From NCBI GenBank assembly GCA_003427395.1, contig BFEA01000249.1, positions 1,691,428 through 1,725,503 of the forward strand: DNA of 34,076 nucleotides, in the 5' to 3' direction. The translations under genes and the position numbers were made by a program. The notes under the pieces were generated by a model. That model did not search any database. It saw only the letters and a program-made list of their open reading frames with translations, and was not told where the DNA came from. Below, one piece after another: positions 1-9,301 of this stretch (the first letter of the stretch is position 1; each line of letters opens with the position of its first letter). Source of the stretch: Chara braunii (taxonomy: Eukaryota; Streptophyta; Charophyceae; Charales; Characeae).

Positions 1-82
<82 letters not shown>

Positions 83-89
83 GAGAGAG
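1..89. repeat. (GA)n microsatellite
   Basis: Nearly pure GA dinucleotide tract with a single GG interruption near position 71. It reaches the window edge, so its true length is unknown. A CT tract of the same kind abuts the N gap at 21312, so such tracts seem to mark assembly breaks here. Confidence 0.97.
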
Positions 90-693
90 CTTGTCTCAAT
101 TTGGGGCCGAGCATGTTGAGTGGGCCACTTCACATCAGGGCAACCCAATCGTTCTGGAAAGGCCACAAGGCACAAAATTTGGTTGCACAATACAGCCCCG
201 CTTTTCCCTTGCGACCCCAACCAGTAAGACCCAGGGCCCCACGCAGTTGGGCCCAAAATTTCCCCTGGTGTTGTCAGCAGGATGCATAACCGCATGGCAT
301 AAACGAATTGCGCCACATGGCACAAAACTGTATGGCAAAAAGGTGGAAACGGAACAGCATGGCACAATGTTTTTTGGGTCCTTGCCCTGTGCCCAACCAG
401 TTCTAGGGGTCTCGTGGCGCATCATCACATTAGAGCCACTTTTGACTTTAAGAAGGTAGTGGATGGAAAAAAGGTGGTAGTCCCTAGCAGTATCGTATCC
501 ATCTTGTGTGCATCATTCAGTCAGATGGCTGGGTGCTTTTGTATTGTAGGCCCTAAGCGTACGCAGTGCTACAGACACGTAGTTAACACGGAGCCTACAC
601 ATTGTATGCTGAATTGTGTTCACCATTTTCTGACCATGCAGAACCTGCACAATGGTTGCATTGTTTGTCTGTGTTAACATGTTTGCTGTTCAG
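90..693. other. non-coding stretch upstream of the exons
   Basis: No convincing coding region on either strand; the short open frames overlap each other and have no recognisable motif. The word GGCACAA recurs at about 168, 317 and 361. The stretch ends in a good splice acceptor (TTTGCTGTTCAG, 682-693), so at least its last part is probably an intron of the gene beginning at 694. Confidence 0.5.
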
Positions 694-1071
694 GTTGGTC
701 TTGATGTTGCTTTCCATGCCAACTTCAATGACGACGAACTGCTTCATGACAGGAACAAGTACATGGTAACGCCCGGTCTTCGCAAGCGTATAAACGAGAA
801 GCTGAAGAGAGTGACAGGCTACTTATCTTTCCTCCAAGCCCCCATGTTCAGCAGAGGAATTGTTGACAATGTCACCCACATGGTTCTATGGAATAAGGTA
901 AGATGATTGTGGATACATTCTGACAGTCGAAATTGTAATTTATGTGAGGGAACCGGGAGGCCATGCTGACTGAGCTTTCTTCTTACAGGAGGGAACGTTG
1001 ACCAAACTTGCAAATGCACTTAACCATGCTGAAGCCCCAGAGCACTTGCAGACCCAATGGCCCAACCGAAG
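694..1071 (+). CDS. two exons of an unrecognised cellular gene (partial)
   Basis: Exon 694-897 follows TTCAG and ends AAG|GTAAGA. A 91-bp intron (898-988) ends TTCTTACAG. Exon 989-1071 ends AAG|GTACTC. Both joins keep the reading frame: the first junction is phase 0 and the second exon ends in phase 2. The first exon encodes 68 residues containing NKYMVTPGLRKRINEKLKRV and FLQAPMFSRGIVDNV; the second continues with EGTLTKLANALNHAEAPEHL. The composition is that of an ordinary soluble protein and unlike the retroelement proteins elsewhere in the window. I do not recognise the family. Flanking exons are not visible: upstream is non-coding, and downstream the sequence runs into the duplication and adapter at 1034-1350, so the model is broken there by an assembly artefact. 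The precise phase-matched splice sites are the main support. Confidence 0.55.
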
Positions 1072-1350
1072 GTACTCATGACGATATGTGATGGAGCGTA
1101 ACAAACAAACATATAGCCGAAATCCAAGGCGTAAGAAACAGCAGGAGATTCAGATAATGTGAGACGTAAGGCCCTGTCTCTTATACACATCTAGATGTGT
1201 ATAAGAGACAGCCCCAGAGCACTTGCAGACCCAATGGCCCAACCGAAGGTACTCATGACGATATGTGATGGAGCGTAACAAACAAACATATAGCCGAAAT
1301 CCAAGGCGTAAGAAACAGCAGGAGATTCAGATAATGTGAGACGTAAGGCC
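1034..1350. repeat. 140-bp direct duplication flanking an adapter junction
   Basis: Positions 1034-1173 are repeated, apparently without mismatch, at 1211-1350. The two copies are separated only by the 38-bp mosaic-end junction and share its last G. The first copy contains the 3' end of the exon at 989-1071. Two identical copies around a library junction are best explained by reading around a small circularised fragment, not by a biological duplication. Confidence 0.9.
1174..1211. other. Tn5/Nextera mate-pair junction adapter (artefact)
   Basis: CTGTCTCTTATACACATCT (1174-1192) is followed directly by its reverse complement (1193-1211). This 19-bp word is the hyperactive Tn5 mosaic end used in transposase-based library kits, and the head-to-head 38-bp form is the circularisation junction of transposase mate-pair libraries. 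It is not genomic sequence. Confidence 0.96.
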
Positions 1351-1600
1351 TCGGTAAGCCCTACTGGACCCTGTTTACAACAGTGTCGGCCGCCCTAAGT
1401 GAAGGCATTCCCGACCAAAGACAAGAGGCCTATTTTTGGGCTACCACGCAACTGGGGATTTCAGGTAGTTGCGCAGCGCCAGTTGGTTGAGAACGCCCAG
1501 GCCCAGGCTGCCTTCATCAAATGTATCTGAGGCAGGCCCTGGGCGAGATATGCAACATGGACCCAACACAAGCTGCGGGCAGTTGGGCACGGGTAACCGC
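1347..1600 (+). pseudogene. frameshifted coding remnant, family not recognised
   Basis: Three consecutive frames give protein-like text. From 1353: KPYWTLFTTVSAALSEG followed by IPDQRQEAYFWATTQLGIS. From 1465: VVAQRQLVENAQAQAAFIK. From 1521: YLRQALGEICNMDPTQ. The segments join end to end if single-base shifts are allowed near 1464 and 1520, so this looks like one decayed coding sequence. I cannot name it. It begins exactly where the artefactual duplication ends, so its linkage to the exons at 694-1071 is not safe. It could be a further exon of that gene or a retroelement relic. Confidence 0.3.
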
Positions 1601-3510
1601 CATAGGCCCTGGGCCTGATTCGTTTGGACTGAGGCTCGACCTCTCGGGGCCTACCGGAAGCTTCTGGGCCGGGGCCCAGTGCAGCCAGGCCGCACGCAGC
1701 AGGCAGGCCACTTCCATTTAGGAAAGTGCCTGCCCTCGCACTTGGCATTCGGGTACTGGCTGCATGCTGTGCTATTTGCTGGCCAGCGCCCACGCGCTCA
1801 CGAGCGAGCAGGAAGAGCAGGCAGCCATAGCTGAGCTGCGCTGCGCTATGCTGGATGAGGCGCATGATGGTCCTTGGGTGCATGTGGCGTGAGTGGGGGA
1901 TCGAGGTTGTGAGTGATGCGAGAGACATACCTGGTGCTTGAGGCGAACGGCATTGGCCGAGATCTGCTCGTACTTAAGGGAGCTGTTGATGTCACCATCG
2001 GCATTGTAGATAGGCTAGATAGGATCTGCCATTTGTAGTCTGGGAGCAGAGCGCCAGATAGGATGTCGACATTGGTTCATTGTTGATCATGATGAGACTA
2101 TTCCAGCATTGTCACTTGTGAGCTTTTGCTGTGCTCTTATTTGGTGAAACTCGTGTTGCAATTCTGCTTTTGGTCCGAGGTCACGACTGATGCTGCTTGG
2201 TTTCCGGAGTTCACTATCGCTCATTTTCCTTGCAATTTGGTATCGGAGCTGTGGTACGGTGCGCTAATCTGGCGCTTGTCTTCTGCCTATACGGTACATG
2301 CACGAGGTCTGCTGGGTGAGCGGCAGTCGGGAGTGTGTAGTGAGGAGGGCGAAGGCAAGCAGGCGACCCAGGAGGTGAGGGGTATTGCCAGGAAGGCTAC
2401 GAAGTGGTGACGGGTGTTTCGCAGTGTGATGAGAACTATCTGATGTGCGATTGATGCCGAGGTGGAACGGCGGTGTAATGCTGGTTGTGCCGAAGCAGCG
2501 ATTGGTCATCACAATGGACATCGGGTCACCTGGTGAGAATATATGTGGTTGGGGGCGGCTATTTTGAGGTACGTTGCTCTTAACCTTATCTACCCTCTTC
2601 GACACTTCTTACCGTGAGGATGTGTGTTCTGTCTTGAGAGTCCTCTCATGTGAGGAGTCGGGTGTGCTCAACCTTGAGAGTCGGCATTGTTCACGTGGAG
2701 CATCTGGAAGGAGAGGGCGGAGCTATCTGAAGGGCCCTAGACAAGCACTGGGTCACGGTCACCATGCCAACCCACCGGGAGTAGAGCACACATGCTTTGC
2801 TGCTTGTCCTTTGTCTGTCTGCTGCGCTGATAGATGGGTTATGAGGGGCAGGTCAGCCCTTCAGGGGAGACGAGTACCGGGCGTCTATAAATAAGCACCG
2901 ACGGGGTTACCTTCCATTGGTTGTGATAGTCGTCATGTCTGCGACGTTAAATAATTCTTGAGGACTTCGGAGGCCGTCTTTAAACGCCTCTTGATCAGCC
3001 AATCGGTCGGTGTAAGGCTCGCTACACGCGAGAGTAAACATTGAGCAGGGCTGGCGAGCTCAACATAGACTCGGGGCACAGGGGTGGGCTGTGTGCACAC
3101 CTTCAGACACGCACGCTATCTGGATCGCTCAGGAACGCTGACGTCAAGCGACAATCAGGAAGAACTGAGGGAGGGGTAGATTTCAGGTGATAAGTTCGGG
3201 GAAAATTCCATTCTGAGAACAACCCCACAAATGATTCTATTTTTATTTTGATTAGTTAGATGTTACAGCCATTGGCATCTGACAGACAACATAGGTAGAA
3301 CAGTTTCTCCTCATCTGCTTTTTGTTTATGGACCAGTCAAAGTAAAATAGTTTCGTTTGTAGGAATCTGAACTTACCTGTTCGACCCAACTGTGTAGACT
3401 CTGACATAGCCACCGATTAAGTATTTTATTTATTTTAAATCAGTCTGTGCCCTATGCGGTGGTAGGCATCGAGTGTGACCTAGTGCAGATTGTGTACAAT
3501 GCTATAGCTT
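1601..3510. other. gene-free stretch: possible LTR end and leader of element A
   Basis: The GC-rich part (1600-1950) has open frames on both strands that shadow each other and show no motif. A candidate primer-binding site lies at 2238. From 2250 to 3510 I see no gene and no repeat; for the element downstream this would be a 1.2-kb untranslated leader. Confidence 0.35.
2238..2249 (+). promoter_or_regulatory. candidate primer-binding site (initiator Met-tRNA type)
   Basis: TGGTATCGGAGC differs by one base from TGGTATCAGAGC, the complement of the initiator methionine tRNA 3' end that many plant LTR elements use to prime minus-strand synthesis. It is preceded by TTGCA at 2230-2234, so an LTR ending in CA at 2234 followed by ATT fits the usual spacing. 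No matching second LTR was found, so this rests on a 12-base word. Confidence 0.35.
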
Positions 3511-4992
3511 ATGAGCGACAGGGAGGTTCCCAACTCGGATGATAGGATCTTGCAATCGGCAAGATGCCCGTTGGCCCACGTGGCATTAGGACCCGAGGGT
3601 GTTAAGTTGCTGTTCCGCCAGCTTAGGGAGAGACAACAGCAGCAGCGAAGGGCTAGGGACGCAGAGGCAAGCAGGGCGTTCGCAAGCGAAGCCGCAACTT
3701 CAGCAACCATGGCAACAACTGCGCAGCAAAGCTCCCAGGCCAGTAGTTATGGGACTGTAGGGACGACGATTGCACAGACCGTGAGTCAGTCTGCTGGGGT
3801 CATGGCAAGCCAGCAGTTGGCGTAACTCCCGAGAAGATCGCCATACAGAGAGCAGATGCTCAAGAGGCACAGCTACAGAAGGCATTAGGAGAGATAAAGG
3901 CAGAGAAGGAGAGGATGCTCAGACGTAAGTCAGGGATGCAGCGGAGACAAGCGGACCTTAGAGAGTGAGAGGAGATGGACCTGACTCATATGGATGATGA
4001 TGTGAAGGTCGTGAGAACCGCCCTGCTATATGTAATAGAAATGCAGGACTATCACACGACACTTTTGCAGGACATTCAGCAGAGCCTGGCCGTGCTGTCT
4101 TGGCGAGTTCAGGTAGCACCATCACCATCAAGCCCGGTGTCTGGCCTGTGGTACAACCTCCTCCTTTTGTCCCACCGGTGACTGGAGCATCCTCATTTGT
4201 AGTCCCTCCAGCATCGGTGCAGGCCACTTCCCTATTAAGTATGCTTTTGACAGGAGGGTTCTCAGCAGGTCCTAGTGTACAGATTCCTGTATAGAATGTA
4301 TTCCCAACCTCTGTTGCAGACTGCCATAACTGGGCAGCCTGTTGTCCCTAAGCCGGTATAGCCGCAGGGCACTCAGCCCCAACAGCAGCTAGTGCAGCAG
4401 CCTTCACCCCAGGGTCTATAGCTCGGAGTGGAGTAGATACTGGGACAAGGCCAGTGGGTTCCAAAGACTGCCATCACCTCGCCTAAACCCTTCTCAGGGG
4501 ATAAGAGGGGCGAAGACCTTGACACATGGTTGAGCTCAGTGCCAATCTACGTGAAGTGCAAGTTGACCTTGCAGCACGAGGAAGTGCTTGTGGCTGCCTC
4601 CTACCTGGAGGGGAGTGCAGCAAGCTGGTTAAGCGGACTAGTGCAATTAAAGGGGTACGATCATGACTTCCGTGCTTGGGCAGTCAACCAGAAAGCGGAT
4701 GACTTCCTTAAGCTGGTGGAGGAAAGGTGGCATGATCCTCAGGAGGCCCAAAAGGCCACTGATGTGATCCTGGCTTTGAGCTCTAGATCGTTCAAGGCCG
4801 GTAAGAGATGCCACAGACGCAGTGGAGCGTCTGATCTGTGTGCCTGGAGTGCGCTATGACCCCCAAGTCTTGCTTACCACTTACCTGAGATGTCTTCCTA
4901 TGCCACTCAAGAATCAGTTGGCAGGTGAGGCCCAAATCACCATACACAACTTTCCCTCGTTCAGCAAGAAAGCCCTAGACCCTGGGGGGTAA
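3511..4992 (+). mobile_element. element A: truncated Ty3/gypsy-like retrotransposon (gag only)
   Basis: Only the gag portion is present. It lies about 1.2 kb downstream of a possible primer-binding site and ends abruptly near 4977, within the gag region that should continue to a zinc knuckle and pol. No protease, RT or integrase of this element follows; the sequence switches to AT-rich short repeats. A deletion or a nested insertion has removed the rest. Confidence 0.55.
3511..4992 (+). pseudogene. decayed gag of element A
   Basis: Structural capsid protein of an LTR retrotransposon. The N-terminal part (3511-3824) starts MSDREVPNSDD and is Gln/Arg/Ala rich. One frameshift later (about 3823-3966) comes a helical, charged stretch with EIKAEKERMLRRK. 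After a stop at 3967 it reads DLTHMDDDVKVVRTALLYVI. A Pro/Gln-rich linker (4310-4480) carries three in-frame TAG codons. The capsid-like domain (4490-4800) contains KPFSGDKRGEDLDTWL and YLEGSAASWLSGLV, then FLKLVEERWHDPQEA, which is typical of the retrotransposon gag family. One extra base at about 4800 shifts the frame, and the domain resumes as DAVERLICVPGVRYDPQVLL and ends with FPSFSKKALD at about 4980. At least three frameshifts and four stops make it non-functional. TAG in place of CAG is the commonest lesion. Confidence 0.7.
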
Positions 4993-5340
4993 CAAAGTGC
5001 TGCTGAAATTTTTATTTTTTTTATTTAGTCTTTCACAACACATTTTGACCCTTTGGGGGTAGCGACGTGCTGGCCAAAATTTTCCATTTTACCTAGTCAT
5101 TCTTTTTGATGGCACACTTGACCCCTTGGGGGTAACGAAATGCCGCCGAAAGTTTTGAAAAATCAAAACTTAGTCTTCTTTTCATTCTCCTCCACCTCCT
5201 CATTTCTTTGTTATTTTTATTTATTTTTATGAAAGTTTTATTCTGCGGCATTGTAAAACTTAGTGTGCTTCTCTTAGTCTCTCCTTCCTCTTGGCATATT
5301 CTTCACCCCATTGGGGTAGGGAAATGTTGCTGAAAATTTC
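4978..5340 (+). repeat. degenerate short repeats in AT-rich sequence
   Basis: A core resembling GACCCTTGGGGGTAACGAA followed by a TGCTGCCGAAAATTTT-like tail occurs at 4978, 5047, 5120 and about 5303. The first three are spaced about 70 bp; the gap to the last is about 180 bp and may hold a worn copy. Each is followed by T-rich sequence with TTAGTC or CTAGTC. The first copy overlaps the point where gag homology of element A stops. Function unknown; a worn minisatellite is the simplest reading. Confidence 0.6.
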
Positions 5341-5500
5341 GAAAAACAAATACTCTTTCTCTTGTCACCTTTTGCTTATTTCTCTTTTTATTATTTATTT
5401 ATTTTTATTTTTATCTCAAAATTTCACTGTTTATTTATTTTTCTTTCCCCTTCCCTCCATAGTTGCTATTTTCTTTTTGTGATTAGGCCCCCGCTACCCT
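5341..5500. other. T-rich spacer
   Basis: Low-complexity T/A-rich sequence with many TTATTTATTTT words. No gene or regulatory motif is visible beyond composition. Confidence 0.5.
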
Positions 5501-5566
5501 ACCCTAACCACCGAAACTCCGGTTAGGGTTGTCTTTGGGTTTTTCTAGAGTTTAGGGTTCTCCTAA
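5501..5566. repeat. telomere-like inverted repeats
   Basis: ACCCTAACC (5501-5509) and GGTTAGGGT (5521-5529) form perfect 9-bp arms around an 11-base loop. A second smaller pair, TTAGG (5552-5556) and CCTAA (5562-5566), includes TTTAGGG, the plant telomere unit. The units are in opposite orientations, so this is not an ordinary interstitial telomere array. It lies about 100 bp upstream of the gag of element B. Confidence 0.65.
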
Positions 5567-5660
5567 CCCCCCTCCTCTCCCGCCTTCTCCCGTCGAGCAC
5601 CCTGAACCCGACTACTCTCCCCTCGACCGGCTTCGCGCCACCCTCTCACTCGCGATTCGC

Positions 5661-7720
5661 TTGTCACGGGGCGAGCCGACTCACGACTACCCACTCTGCT
5701 CCCGCGGTCCCCTCCCTCTCACCGGTGGTCCCCTGTCCCCACGCCACAACCCATCTCTTTCCCCACCTCTTTCTCCACCTTCCACCATTTCTACCCCCAT
5801 ACATCCACCGCCTACGCACGGGACTACACCCGGGGAGATCGTCACGGCATCCTCCATCTCCCAGGCGCTCACCCACCCGTCGGTCCAGGGTCAGACCTCT
5901 ATGGACTCCACGGACCTTCGCGTTGTTCTTGCGTCCCTCCTTGCACCTTTGCAAGTGCGACTCGATGCGCTTGCACCCCTAGAGGGGCAAGTAAATGCGC
6001 TCACCCTTGAAGTTCACCGCCTTAAGGGTTCTCCTCACCGCTGTCACACCCCATCCCCTACCGGCTCACAGTCCGGCTCCCCACGACTCCAGACACGGAG
6101 ACGTGGTGGTACGTCCTCCCCCGCGGGTCAGGCCCAACACTCCCCCTCCGTAGTGGTAAGTGTCACCGCTGCTCATACTATACCATCTGTTGCGGAACAC
6201 CCGTCGGCCCCTGCCGCCCCTACCGCTTTGGCCACTATCGTAGGAACCGCTGCCCAGATATCGGTCTTTGACCAAGCAGGTTCATCTACTCATCCTGGTA
6301 TGGCTTACCGACTTCCCCCTTCGGCCCCGACACTACGGACCGGAGTCCTCCCTCCTCCCATCATCTCCTCACTCCCACCTCAAGGTTTCGTACAGTTCGT
6401 CACTCCTCCCGCTAGGGTACCCTCTCCGCCTCCTCTACCTCCGACCCCGCACACCCAGCGAGTGGCTACCTTATAGGCCACCGTGGCACAACTATCTCGA
6501 GGATTCTCTCCCTGAGACAGCCTCACCCTTCACAAGCTGCTCTTATACCGCCCCTCCCACCTCTGTCTTGTCGGCTCGTTTCCCTCGACCGGCTCCTCCC
6601 CCTCTACCCTCCTACCTCGCCACTCCGTCACAGCTGGCTGTGGACGTTGCCTCCACATCTACTAGACCTTCCACCAGCAGCCTGCCACCACTTCCACCCC
6701 TGCACCGGCCCCGACATTTGTCGCCGCAGTGCATGCCCAGCAACCTCTCTCCCCCCGCCGTCAGCACAGCGGTCCCACCCTTGTGCGTCTATCAGATATA
6801 CTCGACTACGATGGTACACTTCGTGTGTCACTGACACTAACACCATTCAGGAGTTGTGGGGCTCTATGTTCTCAACTAAATTGTGAGGCAGTGCGTTCTC
6901 CCCATAGGAGAACCATTATACCCATCGTACTCGCTCGGGTGAGGCTCCCACTCTCGCGGATTTCACCGCGTTCCTTCATGACCACTATGGCACTCTACAC
7001 GACGCGACCGACGCCTAAGATTGGGTCACCCAGGCGTAGTGGCGCGGGTCCTTCGCACCAACAGACCTCAATCGTCACATCCGAGTGTTTCAGGATGCCT
7101 GCCTCATTTGTGATGAGGCACTCCTACCTGAGGTCCTTTTGACCAACAGGTTCGTCGTTAGTCTTCCGACAGACTACCGCATCGATCTCTGGCGACAGAC
7201 CTTCGCCTCCTCAAAGCAGGCCTACGAGGCTGCTCGACAGTACCAAAAGATGCAGAGTCGCTTCTCCAATGCCCCATCTTCTTCGCAATCCATCGCCGCC
7301 GCCACCCAGTCACGTGGCACTGCTCGCGGTCGATCCTCTTCCGCCGACCGTTTTCGCCGACCAGCTCGACCTGGAGTGTCATTCTCTCGGCACTACAGTT
7401 CTCTCGAGTATGGGAATGACGCCTCAGTCAAGCTCGACACTACCTTTGGGGACGCCCCCGAGGACATCTAGCTTTGGGACGTCATCCAGTACCACTTGGA
7501 TGACGACACTGTCCCAAGGGCCGAGCGCTTGCAGATGGTCATGTTCGCCATGGGTCATGTGCGCAGTCAGTTGCACAGGTTGGCGCTCGCACGTTCGCGA
7601 TTCCTTAGATAGACCTCTCGCAGGGTTTCGTCCCTCCTCGCGGAGCTCTATCCCTTGAGGAGCGTTGTCGCACTTTTTCTAGTCGGGCCCCTTCACGCGA
7701 CCAGAAAGCCAACAGGCTGT
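5661..7720 (+). pseudogene. decayed gag of element B
   Basis: The first open part (5661-6476, 271 codons opening on TTG, true start not visible) is Pro/Ser/Thr rich and contains one helical stretch, DLRVVLASLLAPLQVRLDAL (about residues 85-118), likely a short coiled coil. After several frame changes it resumes with DILDYDGTLRVSL (near 6795). The capsid-like portion is in a single frame broken by stops: NTIQELWGSMFSTKL (about 6840-6884), then LADFTAFLHDHYGTLHDATD (to about 7014), then a clean run from about 7050 to 7471 with LNRHIRVFQDACLICDEALL and RQTFASSKQAYEAARQYQ. A further 80-codon piece (about 7470-7720) has AERLQMVMFAMGHVRSQLH. No zinc knuckle was found before homology ends. The stops include TGA and TAG where tryptophan or glutamine codons would fit. 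It resembles the gag of gypsy elements, but assignment rests on pattern and position. Confidence 0.55.
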
Positions 7721-8103
7721 CACGCAGGATCTTGATGTTACTTGCAATAAATAAAATAAATTAATTAAAGCAAATCCCTTCCTGTTGTGTGCGTCCGGCT
7801 TCGAGCGAGACCCTTCAATTGCGGTCTACGACAGTCCCCGGTCTTAGGAATCTTTTATTTTAATTCGGAACAGCAAAAATCATGCAAATATTATTCATAA
7901 AATTCTGGTATATCATGCACACATCAATTTTGCCAAGTTTCTAATTTTGAGAAGCATAATTATCAAGCAGAGTCGATGCAAATGAAGCAGGACTGACCGA
8001 CTCGAGCGATGGCAAGGATAAGTGAGGGAAGAGTCAAAACTCATAATAGTCTCTGAAAGTACACATGAAAAGAGCATGGCCAACACTAGTCAAGAGTCCC
8101 CAC

Positions 8104-9301
8104 TCATCCCTCTGAACCACACGCTTGATCTCTCATTTTGCTATGCGTTTTCTTGTGCTTCGAGCCATGTCTCGGTATTCTCTGAGACTGTGGTCTATGG
8201 ATGTAGAGCCACCTGAAGCCTGCAATTTCCTTGCATTTCCATCCAAGTCCCATGATTCGGAAGTCGACCATAGCACAAAACTCCTCCCATATAGTAGGAA
8301 GATATGGTTGAGAGAAAATCCCTCGTCTGAGGTGTCTGAACTCGGACGGCTCAGTAACTTCGTCGTAGTCAATTACTGCAGGTGAGATATACCTGTTGGC
8401 TAGATCGACCAGGTCTTCCCAACCAGAACCATTTGTGAGAAGGAAGGGGACTGGAGGCTTGGGGTAGTCTGTGAAGAGCTTTGGCCCGAAACTACGTATC
8501 AACTTTGTTTCGTTATCATCAAGCTCTTTCTTTTTCTCGTCAAGGTACCTGGCTGCCGAGATCCAGACGGGGTCAAAGTGCTCATGGGTTTCTTTGCCCT
8601 TCTTCAATTAGACCCTCAGGTCATGAATGGTACCCCCTGCAAACCAGGTGTGAGCCACATAGGCTAACAAGTCTCCCTGTCCGAAACTGACTGCACTTAT
8701 GTATTGATATCGGATGGCATCCTTGAGGGCTATCCTGTTGAGATTGGCCAAGACTAACTCACTGACAGGAGATGATTGAACCACACTCATGAGCAGCGAT
8801 GGTTATTTGAAATCCGATCCAATGTCCTCGAAAGAAAACACTGTTCGATTGAAAATAATCCCTGAGGTAAGTGAAAATGACTGATCTCTTGCTTGACTCT
8901 GGCTGATGATTTATGATCGCTCAAATGAATGAATGTTTGTTGAGGTAATAAGTCGTTGTACACTGGTCACTTTGTAGCAGAATGCTCAGAATGCTGCCAT
9001 TTGCAGGCAATATTCAACGTCTGAAAAGTTGAAGGGGGATGCTTCGACACTTTTGTGTTCACCCGAACTTTGCTCTGGCCTGCTCAACTGACTCCAACCA
9101 CGAGCCGGTACTATGCAACTTGCCACTCAAGTTGTGGAAATAAAATACATACTCAACGAAATTATCCTCCTTAACTCTCTGGACTGCACTCTCTCTCAAG
9201 GTTATTTTCAAGTGCTCCATACTTGGAATCGCCTCATTCTCCCAGTTTTCATATTTTCCCAAGATAACCTCGCATTTCATTACTAAGACTTCACCACCCA
9301 T
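8104..9301 (-). pseudogene. unrecognised protein-coding remnant, possibly spliced
   Basis: Read right to left. A first segment (9301 to about 9063, ATG start) encodes about 80 residues including ENEAIPSMEHLKITLRES and VEYVFYFHNLSGKLHSTGSW. A second segment (about 8861-8104) is one frame broken by TAA just before the ATG at 8790 and another TAA at 8608-8610. It encodes MSVVQSSPVSELVLANLNRI, YISAVSFGQGDLLAYVAHTW, then PPVPFLLTNGSGWEDLVDLA and YLPTIWEEFCAMVDFRIMGL. The two could be joined by an intron at about 9062-8862 (donor G|GTGAAC, acceptor CTTACCTCAG), though the phase would need checking. Protein-like composition over 250 codons makes chance unlikely. I recognise no family. It could be a captured host gene or an ORF of an unfamiliar transposon. 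Confidence 0.4.

Noticed and set aside
1174-1211. A natural Tn5-type transposon insertion
   Set aside because: No transposase body is present, only two mosaic ends back to back, and the flanks are a 140-bp duplication instead of a 9-bp target duplication. A library junction explains it fully.
1461-1928. Minus-strand frame of 155 codons in GC-rich DNA
   Set aside because: Open frames exist on both strands because GC-rich DNA has few stops; there is no motif, and the plus strand has better protein-like text at 1347-1600.
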